Below, one piece after another: positions 15,052 through 22,534 of a stretch of DNA of 38,206 nt (positions are counted from its first letter, which is position 1; each line of letters begins with the position of its first letter). The notes under the pieces are model-generated. The model made no database searches. It saw only the letters and a list, made by a program, of their open reading frames with translations, and had not been told where the DNA came from. Location of the stretch: IMG/VR virus record IMGVR_UViG_3300042890_003757, positions 1 to 38,206 of that record; one strand, given 5' to 3'. The DNA is from a virus. Position numbers and translations under genes: made by a program.

Positions 15052-15708
15052 ATGAAAAACGAATTCAAGTCCTATTATGTTAACCATTTAGGAAAACCAT
15101 CATCAAATTTGGATTATTTTGAAAACTCTATGACCCCCTATATTCTTGAAGAAAGGGAAATGAGGGCAACACAAATTGATATCTTTTCAAGATTAATGAG
15201 AGATAGATTAATATGGATTGCTGGCCCAGTAGAGGATCGAATGGCAACCATAATTCAAGCACAATTAATGTTTCTTGATTCCACAGAAAAGTCTGACGTT
15301 ACATTGCACGTAGATAGCCCTGGGGGTTCTGTAAAGGCTGGTTTATCAATTGTTGATGTTATGGACTATATTGCTTGTGATGTGCGTACAGTGAACACAG
15401 GAATGGCTGCATCAATGGGATCCATTATCCTTGGTGCTGGAACAAAAGGGAAAAGAACTTCTCTTAGATTTTCAAAAACAATGTTACACCAAAGTTCTGG
15501 AGGCGCTTATGGTAACATCCAAGATGCCGAAATAACAATGAAAGAATGGCAAAAGACAAATGAAATTCTTTTTAAGTTGTTGGGGGGTTATTGTGGTAAA
15601 ACAGCAGAACAAGTTAAACTAGATGCTAGTAGAGATTTATGGCTTGACGCTAATGAATCATTAACCTATGGTATAATTGATGAGATTATTGTTTCTAAAA
15701 AGAAATAA
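15052..15708 (+). CDS. clpP: ClpP-type ATP-dependent protease proteolytic subunit
   Basis: 218 residues with the ClpP fold and all three catalytic residues: Ser121 in GMAASMGS, His146 in TMLHQ, and Asp191 in LDASRDLWLDANE (the D-x-x-R-D motif). VDSPGGSVKAG at 87-97 gives the oxyanion Gly-Gly-Ser loop. The N-terminal 35 residues are longer than in mature E. coli ClpP and could be a propeptide or axial loop. ClpP forms a barrel of two seven-subunit rings and needs an AAA+ unfoldase; the ClpC-like protein at 396 is the obvious partner. The phage tmRNA tag would supply substrates. It is separated from its partners by 13 kb, so this is not an operon. Confidence 0.93.
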   Translation: MKNEFKSYYVNHLGKPSSNLDYFENSMTPYILEEREMRATQIDIFSRLMRDRLIWIAGPVEDRMATIIQAQLMFLDSTEKSDVTLHVDSPGGSVKAGLSIVDVMDYIACDVRTVNTGMAASMGSIILGAGTKGKRTSLRFSKTMLHQSSGGAYGNIQDAEITMKEWQKTNEILFKLLGGYCGKTAEQVKLDASRDLWLDANESLTYGIIDEIIVSKKK

Positions 15709-15714
15709 CAAAAG

Positions 15715-15741
15715 AAGGGGTTGGCATAATACCAACCCCTT
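15715..15741 (+). terminator. Hairpin after clpP
   Basis: AAGGGGTTGG and CCAACCCCTT pair perfectly over a 7-base loop. No T run follows directly, but a CTCTTTTTTTT tract lies about 20 bases further, so termination is likely but not certain. Confidence 0.6.
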
Positions 15742-15816
15742 ACCTAAAATTTGAATACCTCCTCTTTTTTTTAAACCCGATTTATAATCAACAGATGCTA
15801 TCTGTAAGATTCGTTA

Positions 15817-16437
15817 TTATCCAAAATATTTAGTTTTTACATCATTTATAAATTTACAAGCAATAGGTGTAATTGTTTTCATCAAATTCTTTTTAAATTC
15901 ATTATTCTGTATAAATTCCATAGTTGTGTTTCTTAAAGCATCACCAATAAAACCACCAAACCCCTTATCTTTAAAAAGGTTTTTTTGTAGTTTTGTCTGA
16001 ACAAATGTTTCAACACCAGCATCAATAAGTTTTTCTGTAAAAACATTACAATCAGTAAATGATTTAATTAACATTGCAGGATCATCTAATAAAAAGTTAA
16101 CAATTGTTTTAAGAAACCAACCATCTGGGATACCTAAATATTTCTGTAATCCCCAACCTATTATTTTCTCTAACATAGCTTGACCTACACCAGAACCTAA
16201 TGAACTTGAAGTAAAAAAATTAGCAACGGTTCCAGGATTAATGTATTTACCAACATCAAACTCATTCAATAAAATATTATTATGTATTTTATTTACTTCA
16301 TTAATATATTTAAGAGAAATATGTAATTTTTTGTTTTCAGATAATGAATTGAAATATTCAACACTAATATTTGAAAATTTTTTATTCAAATTATTCTTTA
16401 ATATAATTGATTCAATTATAACTTTCTTATTTATCAT
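15817..16437 (-). CDS. Unknown protein, last gene of the 20095-15817 late operon
   Basis: 206 residues, not recognised. The first 65 residues are helical and charged, with Y-I-N-E and L-L-N-E sites (KYINEVN, ILLNEFD) that could be late prohead-protease cuts, but the leader is longer and less clear than in its neighbours. Residues 70-130 are Gly/Phe/Leu rich (FFTSSSLGSGVGQAMLEKII then GWGLQKYLGIPDGWFLKTIV) and look membrane-active. The start overlaps the stop of the upstream gene by 4 bases (ATGA), so translation is coupled. Confidence 0.65.
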   Translation of the reverse strand: MINKKVIIESIILKNNLNKKFSNISVEYFNSLSENKKLHISLKYINEVNKIHNNILLNEFDVGKYINPGTVANFFTSSSLGSGVGQAMLEKIIGWGLQKYLGIPDGWFLKTIVNFLLDDPAMLIKSFTDCNVFTEKLIDAGVETFVQTKLQKNLFKDKGFGGFIGDALRNTTMEFIQNNEFKKNLMKTITPIACKFINDVKTKYFG

Positions 16438-17543
16438 ATTTCTTCTATTTTAAATGCTGGGTTTATTTGACTATATTGCCCCCCAACTACACCTAAATCT
16501 CTAAGTTTTTTACCAAAATTTTTATTACTAAAAGTATTATAACAAATTTGAATTTTATCTTTATAAGTTAAAATATTTGGTGGTATTTGATTAATTGGTG
16601 TGGATCTATAATTTGCATATGCATTTGTAAATGTTTCTAAATTTTTCAAACATTGTGTATGCTTCTGTTCAGTAACATTTAATGCACCAGGATTCATATC
16701 TTTTGCTTTTTCATTGAATGCTCTTGGTTGATACATAATAAATGATGTATTGAATATGCTTGGATATACGGTTTTTAAATCAATAGGTATATAATTACCT
16801 ATTTGTGAATAATCCATAGTTGCTTCTCCTTTCCATCCAGTTTTTTCTAAATTACCAATTAGTTCTGTTTGTTGAGGAGTCACAGGTTTAGCACCAGATT
16901 TAACCTTTGGTCTATAAAAAAACTTATCTTTTGTAGTTGGATATAATTTTGGATTAAAATTAGGATCTTGTTCTAATATTTTAAAAATGTCACTTACAGA
17001 CATTTTATCATAAATTTCAGGATTATTTAGTTGCGATTGCTCACTTGTGTTAAATGAAGAAAATGGTTTAAACCCTTGACTTGAAACAGTATCATTAATT
17101 CTTTGTATTACTTCAGCAACTTTAATTTTCAACCCACCACAAGTAAATGACTGTTGAATTTCAGTTACAGTATTTTGCCCATTATCGTTTTTTATAATAT
17201 ATTGATTTAATGTTCCATCTTCACCAATATTTGATAAATCAAAAAAAACAGCATCATTTGGATTATAATATGTTGTTTGTGCTATTGCAAGACCTAATAT
17301 ACCAACTCTATTTCTAAAAAGCCAAGGCGTTGGTTTGTCTATTATCTGTTTAGTATTTTTATTATAACCTTTAAAATTGCTAAAGTCACAAAGTTTGTTA
17401 CTCACAATTTGATTTGCTAACAATTTACCATGATTAGGATTAATGTCAGTTGTTTGTGGTTGGACAGCTTGTTCTTTTAGAACATTATGCATATTTAATA
17501 TCCTACTCTTTTCAGAATTTTCAATATTTAAATTTATTTTCAT
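16434..17543 (-). CDS. Unknown 369-residue protein with capsid-targeting-like leader
   Basis: The leader MKINLNIENSEKSRILNMHN, then VLKEQ, ends L-K-E before Q (predicted cut after residue 24). It is of the S/D-E/D-K-x-R-I-L-N-x-H type, shared with the products at 19520 and 30408. The rest has no recognised motif; it is Asn/Gln/Pro rich with two Cys-containing segments (TCGGLKIK, HTQCLKNL). It sits between two other leader-bearing or membrane-active genes in one operon, which supports a shared packaged or ejected function. Confidence 0.68.
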   Translation of the reverse strand: MKINLNIENSEKSRILNMHNVLKEQAVQPQTTDINPNHGKLLANQIVSNKLCDFSNFKGYNKNTKQIIDKPTPWLFRNRVGILGLAIAQTTYYNPNDAVFFDLSNIGEDGTLNQYIIKNDNGQNTVTEIQQSFTCGGLKIKVAEVIQRINDTVSSQGFKPFSSFNTSEQSQLNNPEIYDKMSVSDIFKILEQDPNFNPKLYPTTKDKFFYRPKVKSGAKPVTPQQTELIGNLEKTGWKGEATMDYSQIGNYIPIDLKTVYPSIFNTSFIMYQPRAFNEKAKDMNPGALNVTEQKHTQCLKNLETFTNAYANYRSTPINQIPPNILTYKDKIQICYNTFSNKNFGKKLRDLGVVGGQYSQINPAFKIEEI

Positions 17544-17553
17544 AGTTTTTTTT

Positions 17554-18972
17554 TTAAAATTCTTGTATAGTTAAATCTTCACCTTCTAACCAATCAAAAT
17601 CACTTTTCTTTGGTATAATAGGATTATTATTATTACATAATGATGCAACATCTTGTGCTTTAAATTCGGTAATACGTTTTTGTGTACTAAGTGCATTTAA
17701 TGTACTTGTGCCAAATTTTCCATCAGGATTAAGACTTAAACATTTTTGCACTTCAACAACAGGTTGCCCGCTTGTACATAATTTATAAATACCATCTAAT
17801 GGTGGTTGATAACCATTAGGACAAGACCTATCTGGAGTTGGTATTATTCTTCCTGCTCTATAACACTGATCAATTAAATATACCTTATTTGTTGCCTTAT
17901 CTACAAATTCAACACAACCATTTTGTGCACATCTAGTGAATCCTTTTATGGTACTATCATTTGTACGCCAATTTAACCCTTCGGCATTTGGTACTAATGA
18001 AAATATTTTTATACCACCTTTCCTAATTAATACTGGATTTTTTAAATTAGTATCATTACCAGGTATATTAAACCCACCAGAAGGAATTGGTGTTGTAATT
18101 GTGAAAGAAGGATTAAATCTTCTTTTTATTAAATTTATTAAGCAATTAGTTATAGGTATAATTTGTTCTCTAACTCTACGTTCAAACAATGGGGTTATTA
18201 TATTTAATATCTTCATTAATTCAACAGTCCTCCAATGCTCATTTTTGATATAATCATATAATCTCTTATTATAATTACTTTCAAAAACTTTAACTAATCC
18301 ACAGAATTCATCCCATGATGAAAGTTTACCAAAAGCAGCATATGCACCCTCTTCGTCTGTACCAATTCCTGAACCTAAAAATCCTTTTGCTGCATATGCA
18401 GTATATAAATCATTTGCAATTTTTCTTACTTTACTAGCATCATAACCAGTTGGGTTTGCATGTTCTTTACAAAAACTACAATAGAAACTAATTCTTTCTT
18501 TTGGACCTTTTCTACCCCAACCTTGTACAAAGTTAGCAATTAAAAATATACCTGCAATACCCCCCAAACCTGCTGCACCAATAGCTGCAATAGTAGCAGT
18601 AGTAAGCCCACCAGCAGCAGTAGCAGCGACACCACCAGCAGCGGCCTCTGCTCCAGTAACACCAACAGCAGCAGTTGTGGCAGCCGCATTAGTAGCAGCG
18701 GCACCAGTAGCAGCAGTTGTAGCAGCCGCATTAGTAGCAGCAGTTGTAGCAGCCGCATTAGTAGCAGCACGAGCAGCAGCACGAGCAGCGCCTCTCTTTA
18801 ATGCTTGTTTAACAGCATAACTACCAGCAGCACCAACAATTTTATTAGATAAATTTCTGGGTTCTGCCTCATTTAATTGTTCATAATTTTCATTTAGATT
18901 AAGTTCAGGCTTATAACCCATCAAAAGTTTTTGCCTTAATATTATATCTATTTTTTCATCAATACTTTTCAT
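17554..18972 (-). CDS. Virion-type protein with Ala-rich and hydrophobic segments and a C-terminal peptidoglycan-binding motif
   Basis: 472 residues. The leader ends YEQLNEAEPR, giving an L-N-E/A site at residue 35. Residues about 58-140 are very rich in Ala, Thr and Gly, with periodic T-N-A-A-A-T-T-A-A units, and lead into a hydrophobic helix (GAAGLGGIAGIFLIANF). This looks like a membrane-inserting segment. A C-x-x-C follows in SFYCSFCKEH. Near residues 390-430 is a PG_binding_1-like unit (VVEVQKCLSLNPDGKFGTST), as in the protein at 13223. The combination would suit an ejected protein that reaches the cell wall and membrane, but this is inference. The Ala tract is also a local GC peak (repeated GCA/GCT codons). 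Confidence 0.68.
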   Translation of the reverse strand: MKSIDEKIDIILRQKLLMGYKPELNLNENYEQLNEAEPRNLSNKIVGAAGSYAVKQALKRGAARAAARAATNAAATTAATNAAATTAATGAAATNAAATTAAVGVTGAEAAAGGVAATAAGGLTTATIAAIGAAGLGGIAGIFLIANFVQGWGRKGPKERISFYCSFCKEHANPTGYDASKVRKIANDLYTAYAAKGFLGSGIGTDEEGAYAAFGKLSSWDEFCGLVKVFESNYNKRLYDYIKNEHWRTVELMKILNIITPLFERRVREQIIPITNCLINLIKRRFNPSFTITTPIPSGGFNIPGNDTNLKNPVLIRKGGIKIFSLVPNAEGLNWRTNDSTIKGFTRCAQNGCVEFVDKATNKVYLIDQCYRAGRIIPTPDRSCPNGYQPPLDGIYKLCTSGQPVVEVQKCLSLNPDGKFGTSTLNALSTQKRITEFKAQDVASLCNNNNPIIPKKSDFDWLEGEDLTIQEF

Positions 18973-18989
18973 GTGTTAAAATATTTTAA

Positions 18990-19211
18990 TTAAAGTGGAT
19001 TAGCTTTACCCCTAGACGCACCAGATTCCCATTTAGACTTACTATCAATAGGATTTGCTTTACCCCTAGTTGCACCAGATTCCCATTTAGTTTTGCTATC
19101 AATTGGGTTGGCTTTACCTCTTGTTGCACCTGATTCCCATTTTGATGCTGGTGTTCCTCCATTGGATGCTGGTGCATCTTCTTGTTCACCAAATTGTTTT
19201 TTATTTTTCAT
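18990..19211 (-). CDS. Small protein with three tandem WESG-RGKANP repeats
   Basis: 73 residues. After a 22-residue Gly/Ala/Pro-rich start come three 17-residue units, SKWESGATRGKANPID, TKWESGATRGKANPID and SKWESGASRGKANPL. The repeats are also clear in the DNA. Such short W-x-S-G-x-x-R-G-x-x-N-P units look like linear binding motifs rather than a folded domain. The gene lies within the late operon, 1 base from the upstream gene and 17 from the next. Function unknown; a structural linker or decoration peptide is possible. Confidence 0.65.
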   Translation of the reverse strand: MKNKKQFGEQEDAPASNGGTPASKWESGATRGKANPIDSKTKWESGATRGKANPIDSKSKWESGASRGKANPL

Positions 19212-19212
19212 T

Positions 19213-19515
19213 TTAATAGTTTTGTGGTTTTGGCAATAAATTTGGATTAACCGTATAATATTCAGTTAAAAAATTTATCAATTCTATTTTATCAACATCA
19301 ACATCCTCAAATTCATCAATATCAGTTTCGATTAATTCATCATCAGGTATTGTTAAATGATTTGGGACAATTGAATACCCGTATTCTTCGGCCAAATCAT
19401 AATCAATTTGATCTTGCCTAATAATATCGTCAGAATCATCAATCAACCTGAATGTCACATCAAGAATGTTTGTTTCTTTATCAACAAAAAAAGCATTTAG
19501 TTCTTTAATCTCCAT
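19213..19515 (-). CDS. Unknown acidic 100-residue protein
   Basis: Taking ATG at 19513-19515, which follows the upstream stop by 4 bases, the protein starts MEIKELNAFFVDKETNILDV and is strongly acidic in the second half (ELIETDIDEFEDVDVDKIE). The longer frame to 19560 lies inside the upstream gene and is less likely. No motif recognised. It shares the operon with leader-bearing genes but has no leader itself. Confidence 0.6.
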   Translation of the reverse strand: MEIKELNAFFVDKETNILDVTFRLIDDSDDIIRQDQIDYDLAEEYGYSIVPNHLTIPDDELIETDIDEFEDVDVDKIELINFLTEYYTVNPNLLPKPQNY

Positions 19516-19519
19516 TATT

Positions 19520-20095
19520 TTAGTATTTTGCAATCCTATGCATAAAGTTTTTAATCTCAATTAATTTTTCATTAACACCGTTATTTAAATTATTATTTTC
19601 ATTAATTTTTTTCTTGATTGGTGTTTTCGAATTTTTGGTTTCACTTAAAATCAATTTTTTGGCTTCCCTAACAAAAGTTTCAGTCATTGAACTCATATCA
19701 TATTCATCATATTCTAATTCATAGATAGTTTCTTCATCATCATACATTTCTTCCATTTCACCATCATCATACATTTCTTCCATTTCAATGAAATCCATAT
19801 TTGTTTCTGTATCAATGTCGTCAGTATTCCAATTTTCATTTATTGCACCACATTCCATACATTCACCTTCTGACATACTGCCCCCACATTGCTCACAGGC
19901 TCTTTCTCTGCCTTCTTTTACTAGGTCAGCATTTGTTAATGTGAAGCCTTTTTTATCAGAAATATCATCATATGTTGATAATCTTGTTGGTTTTACTTTT
20001 TCTTGAACTGAAAGATATCCATTATATAAATCTTTATGTTTATTTAGGATATTTGTTTTTTCTTCATCTGTTATTTTAAAAAAATAAGAATTCAT
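19520..20095 (-). CDS. Unknown protein with leader, Cys4 zinc-ribbon motif and acidic region; first gene of late operon
   Basis: 191 residues. The start MNSYFFKITDEEKTNILNKH resembles the leaders at 16434 and 30408 and continues to an S-V-Q-E site at residue 32, a weaker prohead-protease match. ACEQCGGSMSEGECMECGAI near 70-90 has two C-x-x-C pairs, likely a zinc ribbon. Then come two acidic repeats (EEMYDDGE, EEMYDDEE). The C-terminal region contains a second helix ending LILSE. A late-type box lies at 20109-20118. The acidic stretch resembles charged scaffold or core proteins, but this is only suggestive. Confidence 0.65.
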   Translation of the reverse strand: MNSYFFKITDEEKTNILNKHKDLYNGYLSVQEKVKPTRLSTYDDISDKKGFTLTNADLVKEGRERACEQCGGSMSEGECMECGAINENWNTDDIDTETNMDFIEMEEMYDDGEMEEMYDDEETIYELEYDEYDMSSMTETFVREAKKLILSETKNSKTPIKKKINENNNLNNGVNEKLIEIKNFMHRIAKY

Positions 20096-20108
20096 AGTTT
20101 TAATTTTA

Positions 20109-20118
20109 TTATAAATAT
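20109..20118 (-). promoter_or_regulatory. Late-type promoter box for the six-gene operon 20095-15817
   Basis: Minus-strand ATATTTATAA, continuing as TAAAA, ends 13 bases before the ATG at 20095. Confidence 0.45.
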
Positions 20119-20140
20119 TACCAACTATTCAAAATTTTTG

Positions 20141-20148
20141 TATATTTG
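20141..20148 (+). promoter_or_regulatory. Bacteroidetes-type promoter box
   Basis: TTTTTGTATATTTGCA contains TATATTTG (TAnnTTTG) 11 bases before ATG 20160. The same 16 bases occur on the minus strand before the gene at 34108. Confidence 0.5.
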
Positions 20149-20159
20149 CAAAAAAAAAC

Positions 20160-20624
20160 ATGAACATATTCTTATTGGATGAAAATCCCCAAATAAACGC
20201 TCAATATCATTGTGATAAACATGTTGTTAAGATGATATTAGAAACTGCACAATTACTATGTTCAGCAAACCATTTATGTGGAAATGGTGAACCCCCATAT
20301 AAGTTAGCACATAAAAATCATCCTTGCACTATCTGGTGTAGAGCATCTTTAACAAATTATTTATATTTGTGTGAACTAGGATTGGAATTATCAAAAGAAT
20401 ACACCTTTAGATATGGAAAACACCACAAATCAACTGATGTGATTCAATGGTGTTTGAATAATTTGCCAAATATCCCAGATATTGGATTTACCCCTCCAGC
20501 ATTAGCAATGCCAGACCAATATAAAGTTGATGATTTTGTGCAATCATATAGAAACTACTATATTGGTGAAAAAAAAGGTTTTGCAACCTGGAAAAACAGA
20601 GAAATTCCTTATTGGTTTAAGTGA
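20160..20624 (+). CDS. Conserved phage-type protein of unknown function, His/Cys/Trp rich
   Basis: 154 residues. The sequence MNIFLLDENPQINAQYHCDK, HVVKMILETAQLLCSANH, HKNHPCTIWCRASL, ALAMPDQYK, YRNYYIGEKKGFATWKNR has the strong motif density (conserved His, Cys, Trp and Arg) of an enzyme. I recall similar proteins in other tailed phages but know no proven activity. Two His-x-x-x-His-type clusters could bind metal. It is a single gene with a host-type promoter, so probably expressed early. Confidence 0.7.
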   Translation: MNIFLLDENPQINAQYHCDKHVVKMILETAQLLCSANHLCGNGEPPYKLAHKNHPCTIWCRASLTNYLYLCELGLELSKEYTFRYGKHHKSTDVIQWCLNNLPNIPDIGFTPPALAMPDQYKVDDFVQSYRNYYIGEKKGFATWKNREIPYWFK

Positions 20625-20626
20625 AT

Positions 20627-20944
20627 TTAATTTAGGTATTTATCTTCCAATTCTTTCTTTGACATTGATGTTTCAAAGTGCATATAAAATGACAAAGTTC
20701 TATTTTCAGATTCTACTGCTAATTCACTAGTTGGCTTACCTTTTGGTAATGAATTTATGAATTTTTTAATTTTGGAATCAATTTTTAATATTTCAGATAT
20801 TGTAATATCATCTTTGCTTTGGTATGTTATAACCTTTTTATTGTCCCACATTGAAAATTGCATACTTTTTGGTAATTTTTGTTCTACAATAACTCTATGA
20901 ACCAATCTTTTTAAATCTGTTTCTGTTAATCTTAATGTTCTCAT
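20627..20944 (-). CDS. Leader-bearing small protein, tandem paralog 2
   Basis: 105 residues, starting MRTLRLTETDLKRLVHRVIV then EQ, with an I-V-E/Q site at residue 21. The first 22 residues are nearly identical to the paralog upstream (20965-21282). The mature parts share L-P-K-x-M-Q-F, K-K-x-I, a helix with K-K-F-I-N-S-L-P-x-G, and a C-terminal FETSMSKKELEDKY. The two genes therefore arose by tandem duplication. Mature function unknown. Confidence 0.7.
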   Translation of the reverse strand: MRTLRLTETDLKRLVHRVIVEQKLPKSMQFSMWDNKKVITYQSKDDITISEILKIDSKIKKFINSLPKGKPTSELAVESENRTLSFYMHFETSMSKKELEDKYLN

Positions 20945-20964
20945 AATTAGTTTAATTGAATTAA

Positions 20965-21282
20965 TTATTTATACTTTTCTTCCAACTCCTCAACGGATAA
21001 TGACGTTTCAAACTCTTGGGAGAAAAATATAGAACTGTAATCAGGCTCTAATATCAATTCACCAACAACTCTTCCATTAGGGAGAGAGTTTATGAATTTT
21101 TTCATATCTTCATGTATTTCTGTTATTTCAGATAATTTAATATTACCGCCATCTACACCTGAAGAAATCATTTTTTTACCTTTGTAAGTATCAAACTGCA
21201 TATCCTTTGGTAATGATTGTTCTGAAATAACTTTACGAACCAATCTTTTTAAATCTGTTTCTGTTAATCTTAATGTTCTCAT
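20965..21282 (-). CDS. Leader-bearing small protein, tandem paralog 1
   Basis: 105 residues, starting MRTLRLTETDLKRLVRKVIS then EQ, with an I-S-E/Q site at residue 21. The mature part is about 84 residues, acidic, ending FETSLSVEELEEKYK. It is co-transcribed with its paralog at 20627 from the ATATTTATATA box at 21299-21309. The leader is far better conserved between the two copies than the rest, as expected if it is a targeting signal. Confidence 0.7.
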   Translation of the reverse strand: MRTLRLTETDLKRLVRKVISEQSLPKDMQFDTYKGKKMISSGVDGGNIKLSEITEIHEDMKKFINSLPNGRVVGELILEPDYSSIFFSQEFETSLSVEELEEKYK

Positions 21283-21298
21283 AATTTTTTTATTTTTT

Positions 21299-21309
21299 TA
21301 TATAAATAT
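21299..21309 (-). promoter_or_regulatory. Late-type promoter box
   Basis: Minus-strand ATATTTATATA ends 16 bases before the ATG at 21282. Confidence 0.45.
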
Positions 21310-21330
21310 ACCAATATTTCTTTTTTTTTG

Positions 21331-21338
21331 TATCTTTG
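21331..21338 (+). promoter_or_regulatory. Bacteroidetes-type promoter box
   Basis: TATCTTTG (TAnnTTTG) preceded by TTTTTG, 23 bases before ATG 21362. Confidence 0.5.
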
Positions 21339-21361
21339 TATCACATTAAAACCAACACAGT

Positions 21362-21556
21362 ATGATACCACAGATTGACCACAAGAATTACCCCAAAAAA
21401 CTGAAATCTATTGATATTAATGCCTTACATTATATAATTAAAGATTGTCAAGAGGCAATTAACGCTATGCCAGATAACCCCAAGAATGGTTATTATGCTG
21501 ATGAAATAAATTACATAACAATGGAATTATCCAACAGAAAAAACAAAAGAAAATGA
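21362..21556 (+). CDS. Small unknown protein upstream of phosphoesterase
   Basis: 64 residues: a helical protein with ALHYIIKDCQEAINAMPDNP and KNGYYADEINYITMEL. I recall small proteins with this kind of I-x-D-C-Q-E-A-I and G-Y-Y-A-D-E pattern from other phages, without known role. Its stop overlaps the start of the next gene by 4 bases (ATGA), so the two are translationally coupled. Confidence 0.65.
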   Translation: MIPQIDHKNYPKKLKSIDINALHYIIKDCQEAINAMPDNPKNGYYADEINYITMELSNRKNKRK

Positions 21557-22206
21557 AGTTAAAAATTAAAAAAGAAAGACAAATTTGGTTTTTTAGTGAC
21601 CCCCACTATAACCACAATAACATATGTAGGGGAACAACCAATTGGCGAACAAAAGATGGACAAGTCCCAACAGAGAACACAAGGGATTTTGAATCAATTG
21701 AAAAAATGAATGCCGCTATTGTTAACAACATAAATGCAGTTGTAAATCAAGATGATATATTAATATGCTTGGGTGACTGGTCATTTGGTGGGTTTGATAG
21801 CATAGCAGAATTTCACAATCGACTAGTTTGCAAGAATATCCACCTTGTTCTTGGAAATCACGATGACCACATTGAGAAAAACAAAGGTGATATACAGAGA
21901 TTATTTCTAACTGTTAACTCCTATGTTGAACTTGAATTTGATAATAATAAATTTGTCCTTTGTCACTACCCCATAGCATCTTGGAATGGCTTAAATAAGG
22001 GTGTTATACACTTGCATGGGCACTGCCACCTTCCAACCAATAAAAGGCTGGGAAATGGCAAAAGAATGGATGTGGGGATGGATGGACACCCAGAGTTTAG
22101 GCCATATAATTTGAAAGAGGTTATTTCTATTCTAAATAAACAACCTATTGCATCAGATATGGGTTTTGACCACCACACTGAAGAATTATTAAATGTTGTA
22201 GGTTAA
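21553..22206 (+). CDS. Calcineurin-type metallophosphoesterase
   Basis: 217 residues with the ordered metal-binding motifs of the family: FFSDPHYNH (D-x-H) near residue 13, CLGDWSF (G-D-x-x) near 73, LVLGNHDDH (G-N-H-D) near 98, CHYPIASW with His near 139, and HLHGHCHLP (G-H-x-H) near 153. These enzymes use two metals to hydrolyse phosphoesters, from nucleotides to nucleic acids. Phage versions of this size often act on small phosphorylated molecules, but the substrate cannot be told. It is coupled to the small gene before it and has a host-type promoter. Confidence 0.88.
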   Translation: MKLKIKKERQIWFFSDPHYNHNNICRGTTNWRTKDGQVPTENTRDFESIEKMNAAIVNNINAVVNQDDILICLGDWSFGGFDSIAEFHNRLVCKNIHLVLGNHDDHIEKNKGDIQRLFLTVNSYVELEFDNNKFVLCHYPIASWNGLNKGVIHLHGHCHLPTNKRLGNGKRMDVGMDGHPEFRPYNLKEVISILNKQPIASDMGFDHHTEELLNVVG

Positions 22207-22246
22207 ATATTGATTTAATTGTAAATTATGTTATACTTAACCAATA

Positions 22247-22257
22247 GACAAAATGTC
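22247..22257. promoter_or_regulatory. Operator-like inverted repeat, fourth copy
   Basis: GACAAAATGTC fits GACA-NNN-TGTC, as in the triplet at 269-341, and lies 23 bases before the ATG at 22281. This hints at a shared regulator for the Hsp20/ClpC pair and this gene. Confidence 0.45.
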
Positions 22258-22280
22258 TTATAAAACTTAAAAACAAAACA

Positions 22281-22493
22281 ATGCAAACATTACTATTTAA
22301 CACAACAGAGAAGACTGTTAGAGTTTATGAAGGCCACAAATCAGTTGGTACAATCATATGCACATTTAATTCTGTGCCAACAGTTAAGATTTATGATGGA
22401 TATTATGAAGTTAAACAAAAGGATGAAGATGAAAAGACATATCCTGTTGCCAGATTTCCAGTAAACCAAACAAATATGTTTATTGAGAAGTAA
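22281..22493 (+). CDS. Small unknown 70-residue protein
   Basis: The sequence MQTLLFNTTEKTVRVYEGHK followed by IICTFNSVPTVKIYDGYYEV suggests a small beta-rich fold of alternating strands. No motif is recognised and there is no leader or membrane segment. It is a single gene between an operator-like site and a strong terminator, so probably an independently controlled early gene. Confidence 0.65.
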   Translation: MQTLLFNTTEKTVRVYEGHKSVGTIICTFNSVPTVKIYDGYYEVKQKDEDEKTYPVARFPVNQTNMFIEK

Positions 22494-22499
22494 AATAAA

Positions 22500-22531
22500 A
22501 ACCCCCAAGCATAATTTGTCTGGGGGTTTTT
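22500..22531. terminator. Bidirectional hairpin terminator
   Basis: AACCCCCA and TGGGGGTT pair around a 13-base loop, followed by a T run. It separates the convergent genes at 22281 and 22535. Confidence 0.8.
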
Positions 22532-22534
22532 CAT

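Noticed and set aside
18540-18782. Leu-rich open frame in another frame on the minus strand
   Set aside because: It is a frame shadow of the Ala-rich GCA/GCT tract in the 17554-18972 gene.
20160-20624. Assignment as DenV-type pyrimidine dimer glycosylase
   Set aside because: Size fits, but the T4 DenV start and catalytic residues cannot be aligned. I left it as unknown.
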